The notes beneath the pieces are model-generated. The model saw only the letters and a list, made by a program, of their open reading frames with translations. It was not told the DNA's origin and made no database searches. A stretch of DNA of 64,000 bases from Emiliania huxleyi CCMP1516 (lineage: Eukaryota; Haptophyta; Isochrysidales; Noelaerhabdaceae): positions 78,880-142,879 of the forward strand of contig NW_005198167.1 of NCBI RefSeq assembly GCF_000372725.1, written 5' to 3'. Every line of letters starts with the position of its first letter. The first letter of the stretch is position 1. Made by a program: the position numbers and the translations under genes. Of this stretch, positions 51,149 to 60,048 are shown one piece after another.

Positions 51149-52852
51149 TCAGCGTGCTCGTCGCAAGCCACGAACGTGCCGCAAACCTCGAAGCGGGGGG
51201 TTATTTTCGCTTCCGGCACAAGCCACGAACGTGCCGCAAACGTCCGTCTGCTTGAGGTTCTGCACGGAGCAGCAGAGCCGCTCCGGCGTCGGCGCGTCCA
51301 CCCAGGTCGGGTACCAGCCATCGCTCAGCCGCCTGCAGAACCTCGGAGGCAGGCTGGTGCGCTCCAGAAGGAGCTGTCGCAGCTGCGGCTCGAGCGGCTT
51401 GCGCAGCACCAGCAGCACGTCGTACCAACACACGGCCGACCACGAGGGGTCCCATGCCGAGAAGTTCTCCCACAGGCGCCCGTCGCGCGACCACTTTTGG
51501 CCTTTGTCGCGGCAGACCTCGAGCGAGTCCCGCCAGTAGCGCCCCGTCGCCCCCACGAGCACCGGCCGCCCTCCGTCGCCCTCGCCCAGCAGGTAGGTGT
51601 CGTATCCCCGCCCATCCGCCCACCGTTGCAGCCTGAACAGGGAGGGACCCTCGAGCAGCGCCGGCGTCGGTGCAGCCGGCGTGGCGTCGTTCCTCCGCTT
51701 CATCGCGCCCCAAATCGCGGGCGACATCTTGTCGCCGTACTCAAGGAGAATGAAGGGGACCCGCCCCTCGCCGATCGCCTTGTCGGCGCCGCGCAGCACG
51801 GCGAGCTCGTGCCCCTCCACATCCACCTTGAGCAGCAGCACCTCTCTGCCGTCAAGCCCGCGCCGCCGCAGCTCGTTGTCGAGAGTAACCGCTCGCACCT
51901 CGCGCCCTCGGTCGCTCGCCACGCCGTAGTTTCGCTCGAGCGAGGCGGTGTTGTCGCCCGCGCCGGGGCTGTTGGCGATCTGAATCGACACAGCCAGAAT
52001 CAAGGGAGCACCGCGTGCGTACGAGGGCTACGGGTGGCAGTGCAAACGGCGGACTGTCGTCCTCGAGTGCTAAATCTTGGAACACGCGCAACCATTTTGA
52101 CCCGGTGGAGGACCACCAGCCCGACGCGTTCATACGGCTAGCAGAGAGAATTAGCTGTCTTCCGCATGTAGACATGATCGAGAAGAAGCTGTCTTCCGCA
52201 TCTAGATACAAGCATGATCACCTGGACCGTCCTCTCCGTGTTGCTGAGCGGCGTGTTGCGGAGCACGACCCACGGCTGGCCTATGCGTCAACCAGAATGC
52301 ATGGGCCGAGGAGCTGGCGGCGGCGACAGGGGCGGCGTGGCTGGAGGCGAGGGCGAGAGCGGTGGCATGCCGGACGGCGGCGGAGGCGAGGGCGGCGGCG
52401 GGGCAGGCGCCGTCAGCAGAGGCGACGTTGGCGGTTTGCCCAGCGTCGTCGGCGCAGTCGGTGCAGTCTCGCGCCGGGCGGCCGACCGCCTTGCCGATGA
52501 AGTCTTTGAGGCGGCTGAACGGATGCACGCCAGGTTCGAACCCGAGGATCGTCGCCGAGCTCTCGTTCCACAGCGACGCCATCGTCAGAACGTGGGAGAT
52601 GTCGCCTCCGATCGTGTTGTACGGTGCCGCGCCGACGTCGACGAGGACCGGCGGAGCCGCGGCGCGCCGCCGCCCCAAGCTCAGCTCCGCTTCGCGCAGA
52701 GCGTTGATCAGCTTTTCGACATGGAATCCGGCGCCCCAAAATTTGCTACGGCCGTTTGTCAGAAAGTAGGCCGTGTGCGCCCTTGCGATCTGCGCCGTGA
52801 CGCGCCGGCTGCTGAGGCGCGGGTCGCCGCACGTCGCGGGAGCAGGCTGCAT
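51149..52852 (-). CDS. FkbM-type SAM-dependent methyltransferase, three exons
   Basis: Exon 1 from ATG 52852 includes VLVDVGAAPYNTIGGDISHV (SAM-binding motif I) and ILGFEPGVHPFSRL (acidic loop). A short exon near 52265-52200 reads QPWVVLRNTPLSNTERTVQ. Exon 3, from about 51980, starts IANSPGAGDNTASLERNYG and contains VTLDNELRR then LLLKVDVEGHELAVLRGA and FILLEYG, the full FkbM signature. FkbM domains O-methylate sugars, lipids or polyketides. The C-terminal third (RWADGRGYDTYLLGEGDGGR ... VLLVLRKPLEP) is common in the eukaryotic branch. The last 35 codons read through a duplicated 22-bp segment (51166 and 51221), so the native C-terminus may be shorter. Confidence 0.75.
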
Positions 52853-53068
52853 TCTTCGACACAGCACAGACTTCGACACCAGTGCTGTTCAGCGCCCGCA
52901 ACGTGGCGGCACATGTGTGGCGGTTTCTTTTTCGTGCGCTTCCTCAGGGTTCACTCCTCTTCCTTCAAGGGTGGGCAGCACAGAGTCTTTCCCCTGACTA
53001 GCAGTCCTCTAACCTCGCACGCGCGACGAGCCGTCTCTTGGATGCGCATCTACCTAATGAGGCGCTGG

Positions 53069-53640
53069 CTACTCTGCACGGACGGGTACCCGCCGCACCG
53101 CCAAGCGCACTGAGTGGACCTTCTCTTCCCCGACCGCCTTTCGTGACTCTCGCTCGCGCCGCAACTGCTGGTACATGCTGTCGCGCTTCTTGCGCTCCAC
53201 CCGCGTGTCGATCTGCACGACCGCTTGGATGAGCAGCTCCTGCTGAATCCCGAGCAGCCGCCGGATCCGCTCGCGATGGCGCTTTTGCTTGGCGCGGCCG
53301 CGGAAGGAGAGCAGGATGAGCGTGGCCGCCTAGGGGTATGATGCTGCGATGACCACGGGCTCTGGGCGTACTGCGCAAGGTGCGGGCGTCAGATTTGCCC
53401 TGCGCCGCCAGCAGCTTCTTGAGCTCATCCGCCTCGGCTGCACTTAACTCAACCCCCTCCGCTTGCTTCATCTTCAGCTCCACGATGCGCTCCTACGAGA
53501 TTAGAGACCAAAGTCGAAGCGTAAAGGCTACAGCGCAGCAGCTACGGATCAGCACGACCGCCGCGACTCGCCTCCGCTTTTGGCTTGCATGTCCCACTTA
53601 ATCTGCCTCTCCTGGGCCCTCTTACGCATCCGTGTCTGTG
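53069..53640 (-). CDS. Short coiled-coil protein, three or more exons
   Basis: Exon segments that join: about 53640-53590 (MRKRAQERQIKWDMQA), about 53500-53388 (ERIVELKMKQAEGVELSAAE ... LLAAQGKSD) and 53329-53069. The last reads AATLILLSFRGRAKQKRHRE, then IQQELLIQAVVQIDTRVERK and YQQLRRERESRKAVGEE. Nearly the whole protein is predicted alpha-helical with heptads. The last join requires a GC donor (TCTGAC|GCCCGC). No domain recognised; it could be a cytoskeletal or basal-body component (speculation). Upstream exons are unresolved. Confidence 0.5.
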
Positions 53641-53785
53641 CTGCTGGCGACACACTTCCCACCATGCCGGCAGCCCGAGAAGTCGGCGGCGAATGGTAGG
53701 CCCAGGGGGCGCGGTATTGGGATCTGGCCGTACCGCGTACCGCTTCACACCGAGCGCGCCGTACCTCATGTATCGTAGTTTTTGT

Positions 53786-54524
53786 TAGTATCGAGGTCTC
53801 GTGAGTTTTGGTCCTGATAAATTCGTGGCGCCCGCGGCGAGCCGAGCCAGGCCACGGCGCTCGGCCTGTTGAGAGAAGACCTTCCCGGACGGCAGTGACA
53901 ATTTACCCGACATCAATCGTCGACGGCAAGCTCGAGAACTGCGCCTCCAAAGTCGCCCAGATTCGCCTCTCGCGGCGCGCTGAGTTAGTATCGCCGGTGC
54001 GCCAGCTGGCTCTGCTCCACAGCAGGGCATGCCTGACTGGCTCCTGCTAGCCGTGCGTCCTGGTGGCATCCATTGCCAGCTCAGGTAGCCTCAGGAGGTC
54101 GCCTCGCGCACGACTCGGCGCCGCACAGCACCGCTCCGCGTTACTACCGAGTTAGTATCGTCGACCCACAGAGGCTGCTTCTCTGTAGGTGGAGCCGACA
54201 AACGCCGGCTGGGTCGGCCCCGCCGCCCTCATCGCCGCCGTCGGGGCGGCGGCGGCCTCGGCGGACCATCCGGCGCGCCGCGCGCCCGACGGGGAGGTGT
54301 TCACCACTCCTGGCTCCTCACCCCGCCACGCCTTCGTGCAGACGCCGTGGCACCCACCTCAGGCGCCGCTCGGACTCGGTCGACGGCCACCCAAGTGCTT
54401 GGCTCGTGCCCAGCCGACCGGCAGGCGATGCCCACTCACTGCTAGGCTAATCTCGGGCCTTCAAGCGGCGGTGTGGTGCCGTGAAGGGCACCGGGACCAA
54501 AACTACGATAGTTAGTATCGTGCG
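53786..54524. repeat. Recurrent GTTAGTATCG word
   Basis: The exact 10-mer occurs at about 53786, 53985, 54152 and 54511. The last is part of the perfect palindrome ACGATA-GTTAG-TATCGT. Related GTACCGATATACC lies at 54692. The spacer between copies is not repeated. Confidence 0.75.
54182..54459 (+). CDS. Possible single exon, low support
   Basis: After an acceptor-like CTCTGTAG at 54188, the frame reads VEPTNAGWVGPAALIAAVGA, then SADHPARRAPDGEVFTTPGS and RHAFVQTPWHPPQAPLGLGR. It shows a hydrophobic Ala-rich helix and looks moderately coding. No partner exon was found. The rest of 54460-55390 holds nothing I can support, apart from a CT tract at 54834-54849. Confidence 0.25.
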
Positions 54525-55399
54525 GGGGCAGTGCATTAATTCTGTCAAAAATCCAAATCTGCTCCGTGGAACTTATTGGGCTAGGATCATACGTCCGGGA
54601 GGCCCCCCTTGCGTGCCGTAACGATCGACAGTGCTGGTACCACTCTCTTCACGTTCACAGGTCGTATCAGGACCATAACTCCGATACATGAGGTACCGAT
54701 ATACCGCTAGGCTCTCCGGCTACCCTGTAGCGAGAAAACAGCGCCGTAGTCAGTCGGGAAGGGTTTTTTGTGTTCGCTCTTGATCCTCGATCAGCGATCA
54801 TATTTGAGAGATCTTTCTTATACGTACAGTACTCTCTCTCTCTCTCTCTTCTTGTATGGAGAAAATTGTTTAACTTTACTGCATTTAAACAAGCATGAGC
54901 AAACGTAAGAGCCCCTCTCCACTCCATCCATAATCAAAGTACGATCCAGGATTGTGCGGCCAACAACATGCTCGGGGTACTCCGCCGGGCGCGCGTAAAT
55001 GAGCTGCGGCTGCGCCGGTCGCGGCTGCGGCTGCGACTGCGAGACGAGCCGCCGGCCCCCGACGAAGAGTCGCCACCACTCTGTTGCATCCGCGCCGGCT
55101 GATAGGGAGACGGCAAGACGCGAGCGGAGCGAGCGAAGCGCTCTGCGCGAATAGGGACGACGAAGCGCGAGCCCGTGACTCCGGCGGGCGAAAGAAGAGA
55201 AGGTCCCGGCTCGTACCTAGGTACTACAGAGTACCGCCAGGGGCGATCCCGGACGGACCGCGTACCGCGTACCGCTTCACACCCGCGTGGCCGTACCGAT
55301 ACCGCCTACCGGGCCCCCTGGGCCGAGAATGGCGGCGAGAATTTGAGATGTGGAGAATTAGCCTCAAAAAAGAGAAAAAGCGCTTCAAGTTTGCTTGTG

Positions 55400-55612
55400 A
55401 GGAAGGTGAAGAACAGTCAGGCTCGGACTGGACACCAGCGCGGTACATGGGTGGACGCGAGACAGATGACGACGACACGCTCGAGCGACACACAGACACA
55501 AACAAGCTCACACACAAGACACACAGCCAGCTGGGCTGCCACACACCCTGAGTAGGCGTACACATCACTCAGGGCCACGTCCCCCCTGTCGCCCCCCCAG
55601 CACTCACGGTGC
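55400..55612 (-). repeat. Dispersed repeat, copy B
   Basis: Reverse complement of 12420-12640, sharing CCGAGCCTGACTGTTCTTC, the GTGTGTGTCGCTCG segment and TGTACGCCTACTCAGGGTG. Similarity ends near the G/C-run on one side and at CTTCACCTT on the other. Confidence 0.85.
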
Positions 55613-55730
55613 CAAGGGCTCAAACAACAGCGCACAAACACAGACATGGGAGGCTTCGGGGCGGCCTTCTGGGGAATTGACCCCGTCCGAACGCCAGCCT
55701 GGGAGACGAGAAGTAACTTTTTGCCTTGCC

Positions 55731-57161
55731 TCAATGCCCCGCGGGAGCCCATGCCTCGACCTTCTTGGGCAGCAGCTGGTTCGACAGGTCCTCTCCGTGG
55801 CCTAGGCAGCCGTCCTCGCCCTTACCCCACGTGAAGACAGCGCCGTCGTCGGTGGTGGCGATGTTGTGGTATGCTCCAGCCGACATAGCGACGACGCGCT
55901 GGTCAGCCAAGGCCTCGACCTTCTTGGGCAGCAGCTGGCTCTGCTGGTCGCCGTGGCCCAACTGGCCAAAGTATCCATCGCCCCAGCTCCAGACGGCGCC
56001 GTCGGCGCTGATGGCGAAGCTGTGGTTGCGTCCTGCCGACACAGCGACAAAGCGCTGCCCAGCCAACGCCTCGATCTTCTTCGGTAGCGGCTGGACCTGC
56101 TCGTCGCCGTGGCCCAGCTTGCCATAGCCTCCATCGCCCCAGCTCCAGACGGCGCTGTCGGCGGTGAGGGCGAGGCTGTGGTTTTCTCCCGCCGACACGG
56201 CGAGGACGCGCCGCCCAGCCAAGGCCTCGACCTTCTTCGGCAGCAGCTGGTTCTGCACGTCGCCGTGGCCCAACCGGCCATAGGCTCCCCAGCCCCAGCT
56301 CCAAACAGCGCCGTCAGCGGTGAGGGAGAGGCTGTGGTACTCTCCAGCCGACACAGCGACGACGCGCTGGCCAGCAAAGGCCTCGACGTTCTCGGGCAGC
56401 AGCTGGGTCTGCTGGTCGCCGTGGCCCAGCTGGCCATAGGCTCCACTGCCCCAGCTCCAGACAGCACCGCCGGCGGTGAGGGCGAGGCTGTGGTACACTC
56501 CAGCCGACACGGCGAGGACGCGCTGGTCAGCAAAGGCTTCGATCTTCTTGGGCAGCAGCTGGTCCTCCTGGTCGCCGTGGCCCAAGCGGCCGTCGCCTCC
56601 ATAGCCCCAGCTCCAGACGCTGCCGCTGGTGGTGCGGGTGAGGCTGTGAAAGTATCCCGCCGACACGCTCACGGCGCGCTCGCCGCCCAGCGGGGAGGGG
56701 AGGCGGGTCGGCGTGTTGAGCCGCATCACGCCCTCGCCGTGGCCAAGGAGGCCCGGGACGTGATTCGACGCAGAGCCGCACGACGACAGCCGCCCCTCGC
56801 CGTCGATGAAGACGCTGTGCGTACGGCATGCAGCCGCCCTCACCGGCGAGTTGGACTCGCACAGCAACGCCGAAACGCACAGCCACCGCACGGCGCAGCC
56901 CTCGCCCTCGGGCTGCGCCGGCAGCTCGAAGCCGCGCTCTTGCGCCCACAAGTGGATGCCCTGCGCCGCAAGCGAGGCGTGGAAGAGCAGCGAGACGGCC
57001 GCGACGCGAGCGATGTCGGCGGGGTCGCAGCGAGAGAGGGCGCGCGCGAGGAGCTCCGTGGGGAGATCGAGGAGGCGGACGGGCGGCGGCGTGCTTGGCG
57101 AGGGAGCGGCGGCGGAGGCGGAGGCGAGGCGGCGCGAGCGGCGGCGCGGCGGGGTGGACAT
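55731..57161 (-). CDS. F-box/RCC1-repeat protein, copy 1
   Basis: ATG 57161 (MSTPPRRRSRRLASAS). An F-box lies at about residues 27-70 (VRLLDLPTELLARALSRCDP and VSLLFHASL). After a linker there are seven RCC1 blades with the repeating VSAGxxHSLALTADGAVWSW and GxGxYGRLGHGD. The RCC1 fold is a seven-bladed propeller. With an F-box it probably acts as a substrate receptor of an SCF ubiquitin ligase rather than as a Ran exchange factor (inference from architecture). A single exon, unlike most neighbours. It is a tandem paralogue of 57649-59073; promoter and first 90 codons are nearly identical. Confidence 0.85.
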   Translation of the reverse strand: MSTPPRRRSRRLASASAAAPSPSTPPPVRLLDLPTELLARALSRCDPADIARVAAVSLLFHASLAAQGIHLWAQERGFELPAQPEGEGCAVRWLCVSALLCESNSPVRAAACRTHSVFIDGEGRLSSCGSASNHVPGLLGHGEGVMRLNTPTRLPSPLGGERAVSVSAGYFHSLTRTTSGSVWSWGYGGDGRLGHGDQEDQLLPKKIEAFADQRVLAVSAGVYHSLALTAGGAVWSWGSGAYGQLGHGDQQTQLLPENVEAFAGQRVVAVSAGEYHSLSLTADGAVWSWGWGAYGRLGHGDVQNQLLPKKVEALAGRRVLAVSAGENHSLALTADSAVWSWGDGGYGKLGHGDEQVQPLPKKIEALAGQRFVAVSAGRNHSFAISADGAVWSWGDGYFGQLGHGDQQSQLLPKKVEALADQRVVAMSAGAYHNIATTDDGAVFTWGKGEDGCLGHGEDLSNQLLPKKVEAWAPAGH

Positions 57162-57648
57162 CGCTCGCGCGAACAATGTCCCCGCTGGGTGCGCTTCTTA
57201 GCTCCCCGGCCCTGGGCGTGCGGTTAATGACCGCAGTCCAAGTGCTCCAAGATGAGTTGGGAACGATCCGCTGTGGAAGAAATCGCTAGAAAAAGAAACG
57301 CAGCGCTTAGACTTTCTCGTTGCTCGCTCTGCGGCGCTGAGAAATTCGGCGGGCGGCCCCAACTCGCCTTGGAATGTGTATCACCATTGTATCGCTTATC
57401 GGCCGGACTCGGCAGAGACAACGCTCTGACTCCTCTGTACAACTTCTGCCGGCGGTGCCGCGAACCGGACAACTCTCTTCCGATCTGTGAAACTTTTAGG
57501 CCACGCCAGAGCCGCCAGTATTAGCAAGCAAAACAAGGAGCACACACGACTTAGCAAGTCCGCACCAGCGACTGCCACTCGCCTACCCTGCCTCGTCACA
57601 AGTGCCCTCCCAATCGCGGACAAGCACACACACCCTCCACGCCTGTTC
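57162..57648. other. Spacer between the RCC1 paralogues
   Basis: The first about 130 bp duplicate 59074-59205 (including GCCCTGGGCGTGCGGTTAATG), so the promoter was duplicated with the gene. The remainder has no gene that I can support. Confidence 0.6.
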
Positions 57649-59073
57649 TCACCGCCCACAGACTCCCAGACACACCTCGACCTTCTTGGGCAGCAGCTGG
57701 TTCGACAGGTCCTCTCCGTGGCCTAGGCAGCCGTCCTCGCCCTTGCCCCACGTGAAGACAGCGCCGTCGGCGGTGGTGGCGATGTTGTGGTATGCTCCAG
57801 CCGACATAGCGACGACGCGCTGGTCAGCCAAGGCCTCGATCTTCTTGGGCAGCAGCTGGCTCTGCTGGTCGCCGTGGCCCAACCGGCCTGAGTCTCCCCA
57901 GCCCCAGCTCCAGACGGCGCCGTCGGCGGCGAGGGCGATGCTGTGCGCGGTTCCAGCCGACACAGCGACGACGCGCAGGCCAGCCAACGCCTCGACCTTC
58001 TTGGGCAGCAGCTGGTTCTGCTCGTCGCCGTGGCCTAACCGGCCATAGGCTCCATTGCCCCAGCTCCAGACACTGCCGTCGGCGGCGAGGGCGCAGCTGT
58101 GCGTCCCTCCCGCCGACACAGCGACGACGCGCCGCCCAGCGAAGGCCTCGATCTTCTTGGGTAGCGGCTGGTTCTGCCGGTCGCCGTGGCCCAGCCTGCC
58201 AAAGTTTCCACGGCCCCAGCTCCAGACAGCGCCGTCGGCGGTGAGGGCGATGCTGTGGGTGAATCCCGCCGACACAGCGACGACGCGCTGGTCAGCCAAG
58301 GCCTCGATCTTCTTGGGCAGCAGCTGGTCCTGCTCGTCGCCGTGGCCCAACCGGCTGAAGTCTCCATCGCCCCAGCTCCAGACAGCTCCGTCGGAGGTGA
58401 GGGCGAGGCTGTACCCGACTCCAGCCGACACAGCGACGACGCGCTGGCCAGCCATGGCCTCGACCTTCTTGGGTAGCAGCTGGTTCTGCTCATCGCCGTG
58501 GCCCAGTTCGCCTCCATAGCCCCAGCTCCAGACGCTACCCCCGGCGGCGAGGGCGAGGCTGTGGTATCCTCCAGCCGCCACGCTCACAGCGCGCTCACCC
58601 AGCGTCGACAGGAGGCGTGTCGGCGTGTTGAGCCGCGTCACGCCCTCGCCGTGCCCGAGTAGCCCTGGCGTCCAGCTCAAAGCCGAGCCGCACGACGAGA
58701 GCCGCCCCTCGCCGTCGATGAAGAGGCTGTGCCGTTGGCCTGCTGCCGCCCTCGCCGGCGAGTTGGACTCGCAGAGCAGCGCAGCGAAGCACAGCCACCG
58801 CACGGCGCAGCCCTCGCCCTCGGGCTGCGCCGGCAGCTCGAAGCCGCGCTCTTGCGCCCACAAGCGGATGCCCTCCAGCGCGAGTGAGGCGTGGAAGAGC
58901 AGCGAGACGGCCGCGACGCGAGCGATGTCGGAGGGGTCGCAGCGAGAGAGGGCGCGCGCGAGGAGCTCCGTGGGGAGATCGAGGAGGCGGACGGGCGGCG
59001 GCGTGCTTGGCGAGGGAGCGGCGGCGGAGGCGGAGGCGAGGCGGCGCGAGCGGCGGCGCGGCGGGGTGGACAT
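57649..59073 (-). CDS. F-box/RCC1-repeat protein, copy 2
   Basis: ATG 59073, with the same F-box (VRLLDLPTELLARALSRCDP) and seven RCC1 blades as its neighbour 1.9 kb away. The blades diverge most in the variable loops (for example GNFGRLGHGDRQNQPL), the places that face a partner, while the F-box and the promoter-proximal 130 bp are near-identical. The C-terminus differs: KKVEVCLGVCGR here against KKVEAWAPAGH in copy 1. Recent duplication with either gene conversion or selection on the F-box side is the likely history. No introns. Confidence 0.85.
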   Translation of the reverse strand: MSTPPRRRSRRLASASAAAPSPSTPPPVRLLDLPTELLARALSRCDPSDIARVAAVSLLFHASLALEGIRLWAQERGFELPAQPEGEGCAVRWLCFAALLCESNSPARAAAGQRHSLFIDGEGRLSSCGSALSWTPGLLGHGEGVTRLNTPTRLLSTLGERAVSVAAGGYHSLALAAGGSVWSWGYGGELGHGDEQNQLLPKKVEAMAGQRVVAVSAGVGYSLALTSDGAVWSWGDGDFSRLGHGDEQDQLLPKKIEALADQRVVAVSAGFTHSIALTADGAVWSWGRGNFGRLGHGDRQNQPLPKKIEAFAGRRVVAVSAGGTHSCALAADGSVWSWGNGAYGRLGHGDEQNQLLPKKVEALAGLRVVAVSAGTAHSIALAADGAVWSWGWGDSGRLGHGDQQSQLLPKKIEALADQRVVAMSAGAYHNIATTADGAVFTWGKGEDGCLGHGEDLSNQLLPKKVEVCLGVCGR

Positions 59074-59455
59074 CGCTCGCGCGAACAATGTCCCCGCTGG
59101 GTGCGCTTCTTAGCTCCCCGGCCCTGGGCGTGCGGTTAATGACCGCAGTCCAAGTGCTCCAAGATGAGTTGGGAACGATCCGCTGTGGAAGAAATCGCTA
59201 GAAAAAGAAACGCAGCGCTCAGACTTTCTTTCTCGTTGCTCGCTCTGCGGCGCTAGTTGCGGAGCGGTGCTGGCGGGGGAGGGGGCGGGAAGTCCCGCCA
59301 CGAACGCCGGCGGGGGGCACGGCGGGAGCGACGGGGGGGGGAGCGGAGGGGATGGAGTCGGAAGATGATGGGGATGGTCCTCTCGGCGAGCACCACGGTG
59401 CTCGCGGATTCGACCATCCGCCTTTTGACTGCGAATCCGACGACGGCTTCTGTGA

Positions 59456-59486
59456 GGACGACGGCTTCTATTAGAAGCCGTCGTCC
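59456..59486. other. Perfect 14-bp hairpin
   Basis: GGACGACGGCTTCT-ATT-AGAAGCCGTCGTCC. The left arm sequence also occurs directly upstream at 59438-59451. It is in a non-coding flank. Confidence 0.8.
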
Positions 59487-59579
59487 GCGCTTTGCCTGTT
59501 GTGTGAATCGTGCGTGGGCAGTCTCTGTCGGGAGTTACTGTTTGACAAACAAAACGTTCTGTTTGTTTGTTTTTTTGCA

Positions 59580-60000
59580 GTCGGAGAAGGGGCAACTCCG
59601 TGCACTGACGGTCGGCCGTCAGAAACCACGCCTGCGTGGATCGCGTCACACCAATCCTCGCTACCCAACGCGGCCAAAGGATATCCACCTCGAGAACCTC
59701 GAGAGAGGCTGTGAACCACGCGCACGAGATTTCACGCCGATGCTCCTGTGCCGCCCCGCTCGCGAGGTCCAGCAGCGCATGCACACGCAGCTGCAGCAGC
59801 TCGGATCGACAACCGAGCAAAACACGGCCCTCCTCCAGCATTGCGTGGACCTTTCCTATGACCCGCAAGGCGCCGCCACCCGGCTCGAGGCGCAAGCAGC
59901 CGCACGAGCACACACAACATACGACCAGCGACCATGCGACCAACAAACCCTATATGGTCGCCAACCTCTCTCGACGCCGGCTCAGTTCGGACCAAGTTGA
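59580..60000 (+). CDS. Possible exon, low support
   Basis: After the acceptor TTTTTTTGCAG at 59579, an open frame reads ARDFTPMLLCRPAREVQQRM, then TQLQQLGSTTEQNTALLQHC and SYDPQGAATRLEAQAAARAH. A short helical Gln-rich region looks coding. The frame ends in a 27-bp direct repeat (GACGCCGGCTCAGTTCGGA at 59972 and 59999). No upstream exon or family identified. Confidence 0.3.
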
Positions 60001-60048
60001 CGCCGGCTCAGTTCGGAGCGCACGTCTCCTCAGGCGCTGCTCCATGCC

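Noticed and set aside
57476-57489. Possible sequencing-adapter remnant (CTCTTCCGATCT)
   Set aside because: Only 12 bases match and the flanks are normal genomic sequence. Worth a glance at the reads, but not claimed.
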